Source: Eublepharis macularius
Taxonomy: Eukaryota; Chordata; Lepidosauria; Squamata; Eublepharidae
Length of the DNA: 64,000 bases
Direction of reading: 5' to 3'
Assembly (NCBI RefSeq): GCF_028583425.1
Contig: NC_072791.1
Coordinates: 45,391,368 to 45,455,367, forward strand
A program made the translations under genes and the position numbers. This document shows positions 55,993 through 64,000 of this stretch, one piece after another (position 1 is the first letter of the stretch; each line of letters opens with the position of its first letter). Under the pieces are notes generated by a model, which did not search any database, was not told where the DNA came from, and saw nothing but the letters and a program-made list of their open reading frames with translations.

Positions 55993-56218
55993 TTGTACTC
56001 AGTTTGTGGTGTTGGCAAACCTGATGTAGTTTAACACTATGCTTGTAGAGGCCAGCCAAATGCATCTGGGAAAACTTAAAAGTAGGCCATGAAGGCAACA
56101 GTATTCCCCAGTTGTTTGTCCCAGAGATTGGCACTCAAGAGAGAGGGATGAGTGCATGTAAGTGCAGGTGTCTATTCTGTATGTAAGTTATTTCTTGATT
56201 CTTGGATTGTGGCATGGC

Positions 56219-56478
56219 CAGGGCTATTTTTCAGGGGGAACGCGGGGGAACGGAGTTCCGGAACCTCTTGAAAATGGTCACATGGCTGGTGGCCCCGCCC
56301 CCTGATGTCCAGACAGAGGGGAGTTTAGATTGACCTCCGCGCCGCTGAGCGGCACAGAGGGCAATCTAAACTCCCCTCTGTCTGGAAGTCAGGGGGCGGG
56401 GCCACCAGCCATGTGACCATTTCCTCTGAGGGCAACCCATTGAGTTCCACCACCTCTTTTCCCAGAAAAAAAGCCCTG
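56219..56478. mobile_element. hAT-type fold-back element with perfect 8-bp duplication
   Basis: A 260-bp copy of the element in JDP2 intron 2 (34245-34574). It starts CAGGGCTATTTTTCAGGG and ends CCCAGAAAAAAAGCCCTG. Identical octamers GGCATGGC flank it (56211-56218 and 56479-56486). The central hairpin arms GTCCAGACAGAGGGGAGTTT and AAACTCCCCTCTGTCTGGAA are nearly perfect. Confidence 0.93.
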
Positions 56479-56716
56479 GGCATGGCTATATTCTGTATAG
56501 CACTTAGAGCTGTGGGAGATCTGATGCTGTGAACAGATAGTATTGCTAGTAGCAGCAGGCTTATAAGAGCATAAATAGTTGTCCATCTTAGGTAAACAAG
56601 ATAGTTTTTGCAGGTTCTGTCCCATGACATCACTCAGAAGTCACAGGATCTGTGCTGGTAGAAGTCTGGCAATGCTATAACTACCACTTTTTCTTCTTGA
56701 CCACTACACCAAAATG

Positions 56717-57180
56717 TATTTTATTTATGTCATTTATAGTCTGCCTTTCTCACTGATCCTCAAGGCGGATTACACAGTGTGAGATTAGCACAATCAGTAT
56801 CAAGGACATTTCCATACAGTGTCAAGGACATTTCCATAAACAATGCCATAAAGTAAATAAATACAAGTTTACAAAGACATAGCATTAGCAAGGATCCAAT
56901 ACAGTGTTGAAGAAATGCTGAAACAGAATATAATTAATTCTAGGTAGGGTTGCTAGCTCCAAGTTGGGAAATTCCTGGAGATCTGGAGACCTGGAGAAAC
57001 CTGGAGACAGTGGGGTTTGGGGAGGGAAAAGACCTTGGTATGGCATAATTCCATAGAGTCCATCCCCCAAAGTAGCCATTTTCTCCAGGTGAACTGATCT
57101 CTGTGGCCTGGAGGCCAGTTGTAATTCCAGGAGATCTTCAGCCACTACCTGTCAGTCCTAATTCTAGGACTGACATTTCC
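56717..57180 (-). mobile_element. L2-type LINE 3' end, minus strand, split by a hAT-type MITE
   Basis: The plus strand begins TTTTATTTATGTCATTTATA, GTCTGCCTTTCTCACTGATC, then CAAGGCGGATTACACAG, the inverse of the L2 3' end at 38976-39168. It continues to TTAGCAAGGATCCAATACAG and is cut at 56944, resuming at 57161 with ATTCTAGGACTGACATTTCC. A small tandem duplication of TCAAGGACATTTCCATA occurs near 56798-56838. Confidence 0.8.
56945..57160. mobile_element. hAT-type MITE nested in an L2 3' end, perfect 8-bp duplication
   Basis: A 216-bp element beginning TAGGGTTGCTAGCTCCAAG and containing CCAAAGTAGCCATTTTCTCC. It is flanked by identical octamers ATTCTAGG (56937-56944 and 57161-57168). The second end (ACCTGTCAGTCCTA) is diverged from the first. 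Same family as 21849, 30354 and 55741. Confidence 0.88.
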
Positions 57181-57935
57181 AAAGGACTAACATTTCCAAA
57201 ATGTATGGGGGGATTGCTTTTTAGAAATCCAGGAAGTAAGGAACTTGCATCATCAATACAAGCTGCTGCACCTGTTGGATTTCTGTTCAGAGTCACCATA
57301 TTTATTCAAAAATCATTTATTGTTCAAGCCAAGTCCAAAGGACAAAAAAGACTGTGTCAAGGCATAAACACACTAGTCATAAAGAACATGTTATAAAATA
57401 TCTTCACGACAGTTTGTCAGACTGTCTCCCCCACAAAGTATTGCAGGATGCATGCAGGGCTGTTGAAGCCTAGGGGCCCCACACAGACTAGGAGCCCATC
57501 CATTTTTTTTTTGCTGAGGCATACCTCCAAGTAAATTACAATTAATTGATTCTCTTATATAACCTCTATTAATAAGATAATTAACTGCTTCCTTATTGAA
57601 GTGAAACAAATTTTCTCATATTAAAACAGTTATCCATAAAGTGAGAGAGAGAGAGTGTGAGTGTGTGTGTGTGTGTGAGTGAGTGTGTGTGTGTGTGTGT
57701 GATAAAAAAATTATTCCCTTCAAAATATTACAGTATTGAACAATTATACCCCCAAAATGTGCTTTCCTGAAGAGTTCTACTCGTGCAATAAAATATTTAA
57801 AAAATTGTGACTAGAATATGTACTGCGGTCTGCCTACCATACCAGGGTCACGCTGTCAGCTGTAGTGGGGTGAAAGATTGAAGTGCTGGAGGGGGCCCAA
57901 AATACCTGAAAGCATAGTGGGTTAATACAGTCCTG
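57181..57935. other. Intergenic with a GT/GA microsatellite
   Basis: No gene was recognised. A mixed (GA)n(GT)n tract lies at 57642-57703. Confidence 0.55.
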
Positions 57936-58500
57936 GGGGTGTGTATAAAACCACTCCTTTTTTTTCCAGAAGCCGCTGCAAATAGTAAGCCTAGCACACA
58001 GGAGCGAGAGGAAAGACATCCCCGATCCCGCTTTTCTTTCTTTGTCCAACCAGCTTCTTGCTTTCGTCCTCTCCCGTCCCTCTCGTACCCCCTGCGGCTC
58101 CCCTTAGAACTCTCCTCAGGGTTCCTAGACCCCGCCCCTTTCCCTTTCTCTCCCGCCCTTTTTCTCTCCCTGCTTCCAGGTTGCAAATCCCCGCCCATAG
58201 CGACGAGAAGAAAACAGCATCACAACACTCCAGCCCGAGGAGGCCAGCAGTCGGGATTTCTTCCGAGAAATCGGAAGAAAGTAGGGAGGAGGAAAAGACG
58301 GCAAGCTGTGAAGGGGGAAAGAGGGTTGGCAGGCTGGCTGGCAGGCTAGCTCAAAGCTGGGAAATGAGTGGGGGGGCCCTCAAAACCTGATGGGCAAAGA
58401 GCTTATTTGCGCCCCAACACACACAAACCCCGCGCTTAGGGGATGCCCAGTTATGCAAGGACCCCGGTCGAAACGCGAGCGCATGTGCTTAGGGGCACTG
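57936..58500. promoter_or_regulatory. Second CpG-rich island with a plus-strand TATA box
   Basis: TATAAAA at 57944-57950 on the plus strand is followed by about 500 bp of CpG-rich, C/T-rich sequence with many CCGCCC/CCCGCC motifs. Orientation is away from JDP2, so it may start a divergent or antisense transcript. CTTTTTTTTCCAG/AAGCCG at 57956-57975 also looks like a plus-strand splice acceptor. Overlapping open frames (57939-58349 and others) show no protein family. Confidence 0.5.
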
Positions 58501-59639
58501 CCGCCTCTTTCTTGGAAGAGCATGCTACAGGCCTGACATGGGTGCAGTGGCGGTTTCCCCATCATGAAGCACGGAGGTGGGGACGCTGCATCTATTGAAT
58601 TTTTGACTTGTTCAGCTAAAGGCCTTTGGATGACAAAAAGTAGGCGCATGCTAGATTATAAAGGTAGAGAAAGCAGCTGAATAGTGTTGCCATGTTGGCA
58701 TCATAGGACGGGTAAAACCGCTGTTAAGACTTAAAATGTTTTGGATTAAAAGCCCCATGGCTGATTTTTGCTTTGTACCACTAAAGCCAACATGAGTGGT
58801 AAGGCATGTAGACATGCAGGGTTTTAAAACAAAAGTCATTGTTTAAACTGAACCTAGTCTGTATGCCAAACTATAAAGCTTTGCAAGTTTGCAGGCTGCT
58901 TGAAAAACTTGTAGGCTGTCATCTATTATACACTTAATCAGTATGCTTGATCTTTTTTTTTCTTTTTGTCTAACTAGAATGCATTTTTACTTACTTTGAT
59001 ATGGGAGTATGCAAGTTTTGGAATTTCCCAGATATCCTCATTGGGCAATATGATACAGAGTTCTGTGAAAGTCAAAAGGCTGTTTATTCCTTCACCAGCC
59101 TGATAAATTAGTCCAATAGACTATATGTTGCCTATTTTTATTTTCAGGTTTGAAAACCTGTATTGGGTAGTAGGAAAATATAATGGGTTGGAGCCCTGTT
59201 AGCAAGGAATTCACACAGAAAGGTTTTTAAGAAAGATACAGAAATAAAAGATTTGTAATATCTTTTATTAGGGTAACCTAAATGACACAGAACAGTGGAA
59301 GAGCTTTTGAGCTCTCCAGAGCTCTTTGTTAGGTTAGGTATTAACTTTGGATTTTTCATCAGACCAACACAGACGCTTTAAGAAAGAGTAAATGGATACT
59401 TAGGAAGGGTTCATTATATCTTTAGGAAAGGGTAGCAGGGATTAAAAAATATATATTAGCAAACAAAGCACTTTTATTTATTAGGGATTTTTAATCCCAA
59501 ATTTCCTCCAAAGAGCAGCCACCCAAGTGGGATTGGGGGCTGGATTTTCCATGTCCAAGATCAGTATTCCAGCTGCTGCATTTCACACTACAGAAATACT
59601 TACTGTTTCAGGTGGTAGCCATTTTGTTCTTCAAAAGAA
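58501..59639. other. Intergenic, nothing firmly recognised
   Basis: No gene was recognised. GATTTGTAATATCTTTTATT with GAGCTCTCCAGAGCTC near 59250-59330 looks like half of a fold-back element, but no partner arm is present. Confidence 0.45.
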
Positions 59640-59745
59640 CAGCAAGATTAGAATCCAGTGACACCTTAAAGAACAACAAGCTTATCAGGGTATGAGTTTT
59701 TAAGAGTCAAAGCTCCCTTCTTCAGGAATACTTTTGTGACTCTCA
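59640..59745. mobile_element. Half copy of the 2890-type fold-back element
   Basis: AGAATCCAGTGACACCTTAA, AGAACAACAAGCTTATCAGG and GAGTCAAAGCTCCCTTCTTC match the left arm of 2890-3059; the inverted arm is absent. Confidence 0.6.
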
Positions 59746-60854
59746 GTCAGTAAAGCAATAAGTCACTAAGGAGTCTCTGTACCAGCAAGTGAAAGGTTAA
59801 TACCTCAGTAAAACACATGCAGGATACAGCCTTGACCAAATATATGATAGGTTTTTGGTGCAAGGATATGGCCTTCCTGTCGAGACTACCTGCAAGCGAA
59901 GGGTTAATACTGCACAGGGGAATATGCAGTAATAGGTGTGGTTTTCTTTTCAGCTCTCAATAAAGAAACATTTTCTCTCTCAACCAGTCTGGACAGGTGA
60001 GAAATCGGAAAGGACTGGAGCCTGTGCTTCCCACTGACACAAAGCAGAGTTGTTAGCACAGGCCTCCTTGTTTGTACGCAGACTCCATCAGGATTACTTA
60101 ACTCCCTGCTGCCTGATGTCAGATTTCCCTAACAGCCTCTATGAAGCCTGCTTTTTGCTTATTCTTATGACAGCAAGGTCATAAGAATATTCGGATATTC
60201 CGAATGATTGAAGAACCTCAACGTGCAGGGAGGGGATCAAAAGAGAAAAATTAGATCTAGTTTAAGAGGCAGTGCATAAACCTTCACCACCATGCTATAT
60301 AATTTGGCCCTTGATTATATAACCCTTTCGTCCAGCCAAAATCAGGCTTAATCCACAGCCTCCTTGGACACTACATGCTACTTCCCCGCAACTCTGCCAA
60401 TTTGAAATAATAGATTAGGGTGGAGCCTGGAGGGAGGAAACCATCTGCGCTTTCAGCCTGATCCTGCAGTGAAATCATAAACCACATTTGGGATACTACA
60501 CCCAATATTTCCAAGGGAACAGATGATGAGGACATAAATAACACAAGGGCCAGTAGGTCACTGGAGGATGAAGTCTGTAATGGGGAAGAAATCTCATGCA
60601 ATCAACTATCATAGTACCAAGGAAATGGCAGCATGAACCTTTCTATGCTGGCTGTTGCAGGTGAGGTCAAATAATCTTGATCTGTGCAGAACAGAATATA
60701 GGATTAGGATCCAACATTTTAAAGGTGCCACAGAAAGGGATGTATGCATCACAGTTGGACTACCTAAATGACAAAGTTGTTTGACAACATTGATTTGACT
60801 ACCCCACAGGACAGCTTCATGTATTACAAAACTCTTGCAAATTAATAATTCCAG
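59746..60854. other. Intergenic, nothing firmly recognised
   Basis: CTCTCAATAAAGAAACATTT near 59955 resembles the polyadenylation region of an LTR, but no paired or solo LTR boundaries could be defined. Other open frames are short. Confidence 0.4.
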
Positions 60855-61052
60855 GGGAGTCACCATGTTAGTCTGTTGTGGCAACAATAAACACAGGTTG
60901 GGGGGGGGGCTTAAATAGCTACAAGTCTATTCCAGCATCAGCTTTTGTGAATTACAGTCCACTATGTCAGATGCAAGAAGAAATAGACTCCTGTCCACAA
61001 AAAAGGAACAAAATCTTACTGATTTTTAAGGTGCCACAAGACTCCACTTTAT
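60855..61052. mobile_element. Fold-back-type element, diverged (GTGTTAGTCTG-like end)
   Basis: GAGTCACCATGTTAGTCTGT, TGTGGCAACAA at one end; CAAAATCTTACTGATTTTTA, AGGTGCCACAAGACTCCACT at the other; AGCTTTTGTGAATTACAGTC inside. The order matches the 43411 family with a larger centre and weak arms. Confidence 0.55.
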
Positions 61053-61689
61053 TTTCCTTACAAAGTAGTTATTTCCATGTATGAAATTCCATCACTCCTC
61101 TCTGTTGATGCATCAATTTATGAATGTTTAGGATCCTCCAACCTGTATGCAGGAATTGCATAGTTTCTTACGTGGTCTGAGAACTGGCATTGTGTAAAAT
61201 GTTCTCCAGAAATGTATGATAATACATTAAGGAGAGTACGTGACAAGGCCAGGTGAGTCAGAGAAAAGATGAGGGGAGTGATGTGAATCAAAGCATTTAA
61301 CAGCATTTATGAAATATCAGTGTCTGTAACGGAAATGCATGTAAACTGTATTAAGATAAACTGAAAAAGAAAGTTGAGGCAAGACAGGAGAGAGATGGTA
61401 AATAAGGGCAAAAGCAGGAAGGTGTGCCTTGAATCTTGAAATAGTCTGATGTTTTTGAGAAAGTCAGGAGAACACAGCCATTAACATCTGTGCTGTGCCG
61501 ATATTTCTGTGGCAAAATAATGTCATCTGGCATACTACAGGAAAAACATTTCCGGTAGAGAAGAAACCAATATAGACATATAGAAGTGAATACTCGAGGG
61601 TTTAGATTTTACAAAGACAGGACCACCAATTGTACCCTATTTAACCAGTATGGTTGAAGTTGAAGGCAGTAGGAGTACCCTATTGTATT
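61053..61689. other. Intergenic, nothing recognised
   Basis: No gene or repeat was recognised. Confidence 0.5.
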
Positions 61690-61790
61690 GTCTATGGAGT
61701 GTCATAGCTGTTGATTATATTGAAATAACATTGTGCTATCCACCTTGAGTCTGAGAAAGACCAACTATAAATAATGTAAATAAATAAAAG
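61690..61790 (+). mobile_element. LINE 3' tail fragment
   Basis: AGCTGTTGATTATATTGAAA, TATCCACCTTGAGTCTGAGA and AACTATAAATAATGTAAATA match the tail in the old CR1 at about 5105-5216 and the general L2 3' end. Confidence 0.6.
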
Positions 61791-63784
61791 AGGAAGACCC
61801 AGCTTGAGATGGTTTGACTCAAAGGAAGTTGTGGCCTTCAGTTTGCAAGACCTGAGCAAGGCTATTAATGATGGAATATTTGGGGCGGTCATAAATTCAT
61901 AGAGTCAGATGCTACTTGACAGCTCATAACACATAACTAGTATGGTCCTTGTTTTCTTACTATGTAGAGGTTGCAGAACTGGACCAATTTTTTTATAAAA
62001 ATGGCATGCCAGTTTGTATGTATATAATTAGAAAAATAAAATCAGTTTGCTTATATACAGTGAACCTTTAAATTCTGGATATTTTAGTATATAGGCAGTG
62101 ATATGTTGTGTAACAATAGTATATGCCAAGTTATGATGCCTGTAGATAAAATGTGCTTTCTGGGTTTAGGGAAAATCAAAAGATAAACTCTAGCAAGCAT
62201 CTGTTCTACATGTTCACATGAAGCTTCACTTGCCAAAGCTAGAGCACACAAGAACCAAGGGGGAAAGAAGAGCCATCATTATTTTAGGCAATGAGCAGGA
62301 GGTGATGCACGAGTATTTGCAGTCACAATTGCTGGGTTCGTGCCAGTATGCCTTTGGGCACTTTGAAGGGTTAAATCCGGTGGCTAAATGCTTCATTCTA
62401 CCCATTGAACCAGAAAGTCTTTCTTCCTCACATTTTTGTGTTGAGGAGTTAATGAAAAGAGAGTGAAAAACTGCTGTTTATTTTGTCCCCACTAGCGCTG
62501 TGAGGGGAGTTCTTGGAGGTGGACAGTGCAACCACTGTGGCATTGCAGCAGTGAGGGAGGTGAACCGGGAGCTGAGAGGTGAAGGTCCCTGTTTAACAGC
62601 TTTCCGTTTGTTTACCAAAAAAATATTATTCCATCATAAAAATTCCCAAAATAGTTCCCGTCTTGACAGACTGACTGGCAGCTGTCCAGCTCTGCAGGGC
62701 TTTAAGGAAACAGAATAGCTAATCTGGTACCAAGGGAAGGGCTCAGAACCTACAGATTCTTGGGACCACTATTGGTAGCTTGGGGGGATGTTAGCATTTG
62801 ACTTGGGATGTGGCAGTATTAGCAGGTGGAATTTTTAATTCAGGGTCAGATAGGCTCAGCCATTCCTTGCATGGTCTCCAGTCACTGCTGCTTGAACTAA
62901 TTCTCCTCCCCCCACTTTCTTTACTTAGCAGAAGAAAATACAACAGTGCAATTCTGCCCCAGAGTGTCACAAGTTGGATGAGGACTGGGTTGCTTCTAAT
63001 CCCCCTGCAAATATTAATCTAAAGATATCCCAGAGTGGTGACATCCTTGTGCCAGCACAGGAAGAGTGGCACAAAGGTATATTTTATAATATATAAAGGG
63101 TGAGATTAAGCCAACAAAAGAGAACAAAGTCCACGAAGAGCCCCAGATAACACTTCCCTCGCTTCCATCCCCAGAGCCATGCTGAAACACAGACTTCCAA
63201 TTAAACTGTAGCTAAGCAAAACATACCACAAAGAGCATAAAGGATTTGTCACAGGATTTCATATAAGGAGGGCAGCAGGGGGTAACATTATTATGCCTTT
63301 AAGTCCACAAGTGGGGCCTTTGGTCACATGGGACTTTGCACAAAGAGAACAGTTTCAAAAATAGTTTCCACAGGTGGGAACCCGCAAGGACTTGCAGGAG
63401 GCATCTTTTCCCCTCCTTTATTTCCTCTTTCCCTTCTCTCAAAGCCCCTGGTAGCCTCCATTTTCCTGCTTCCTTCTCTCTTTACAACCCATGCCTACCT
63501 TTATCTCCCCCCACCTTCAGCTTTTCCATCCTTTGCTACCCCTAGCACATCTACCCGGGTAAATGATGGCCCAGTTGCACGGTGCCGGTCACCAGGCCAG
63601 GCCCATTTGTATGCTGGGGGATCTGGAAGGACTGTCAACAGGCACCATGTTCTCCCCTGTATCTCCCCATGCTATTTCCTCTTTCCTTCCTCCTGGCAAC
63701 CCCAATATCCTCACCTTTCCCTGTTTCCTTTTCTCCTTCCTACCCACCAGCCAACCTCTTCCTTTTATCTGTCCTCCCAGCTAT
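61791..63784. other. Intergenic, nothing recognised
   Basis: About 2 kb without a gene signature. A pyrimidine-rich stretch at 63400-63780 produces a 219-codon frame (63328-63987) rich in Ser, Pro, Leu and Phe that I judge compositional. Confidence 0.5.
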
Positions 63785-63890
63785 ATTCTTTATTTATTTA
63801 TATCCTGCCTATCTCCACAATGGGGGCCCAAAGCTGTTTACATCATTCTTCTCATTTTTATCCTCAGAACTACCCTGTGAGCATGGTCAG
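63785..63890 (-). mobile_element. Sauria SINE 3' fragment, minus strand
   Basis: TTTATTTATTTATATCCTGC, CTATCTCCACAATGGGGGCC, then AACTACCCTGTGAGCATGG are the inverse of the SINE tail and distal body. The tRNA-like head is absent. Confidence 0.7.
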
Positions 63891-64000
63891 TGTGGGAGTA
63901 AAAAATCCGGAAAGGGTCCCCTCCCCCAGCTCCTCTTGGCCCCATCCCCCAAAAATGGAGGGAGAGAGGAGGAGGCAGTCTACCTGACCCTGTCCCCCCT

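Noticed and set aside
57944..57950. TATAAAA as a distal JDP2 promoter
   Set aside because: It points along the plus strand, away from JDP2, so it cannot drive that gene directly.
63328..63987. A 219-codon plus-strand frame
   Set aside because: Pyrimidine-rich DNA yields Ser/Pro/Leu/Phe-rich translation, with a SINE tail inside; no motif, and no supporting splice or promoter signals.

Overview
The window is vertebrate nuclear DNA, most likely from a squamate reptile (lizard). Three things point that way: many Sauria-type and 5S-rRNA-derived SINEs, CR1, L1 and L2 LINEs together, and many short hAT-type and fold-back DNA elements. Coding sequence is sparse and split by GT-AG introns. There are no operons, bacterial ribosome binding sites or CRISPR arrays. 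The species cannot be named from sequence alone.

One real protein gene is visible: JDP2 (Jun dimerization protein 2, a bZIP repressor of the AP-1/ATF group), on the minus strand. Its coding sequence is complete in three exons, 36767-36567, 33039-32935 and 32282-32097, giving 67 + 35 + 61 = 163 residues, which I recall as the mammalian length. All four coding-intron junctions are canonical and phase 0. The 5' end lies about 12 kb upstream in a CpG island (about 48420-49330) with a minus-strand TATA box (48974-48980) and a CRE-like site (49041-49048). The 3' UTR probably runs down to about 31.1 kb. In other amniotes FOS lies upstream of JDP2 and BATF downstream, so FOS would be expected beyond the right edge and BATF beyond the left edge; neither is visible here.

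Layout: 1-15 kb is repeat-rich, with a decayed L1, old and young CR1 copies, fold-back elements and SINEs. 15-31 kb is mostly unannotatable intergenic DNA with a compound AT/hexamer microsatellite near 20.9 kb and scattered SINEs. 31-49 kb is the JDP2 locus, whose introns hold SINEs, an L2 LINE and hAT elements. 50-64 kb is upstream intergenic DNA with CR1, L2 and hAT copies and a second CpG-rich island (57.94-58.5 kb) behind a plus-strand TATA box.

The most informative structure beyond the gene is the layering of mobile elements. Several hAT-type elements have 8-bp target duplications that can be read directly, and at least four insertions are nested in older repeats. Other signals are long near-perfect hairpins, some inside the JDP2 primary transcript, a 47-bp perfect inverted repeat beside the JDP2 promoter, and a hammerhead-like core in a Penelope-like fragment. 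I found no clearly new multi-gene system.
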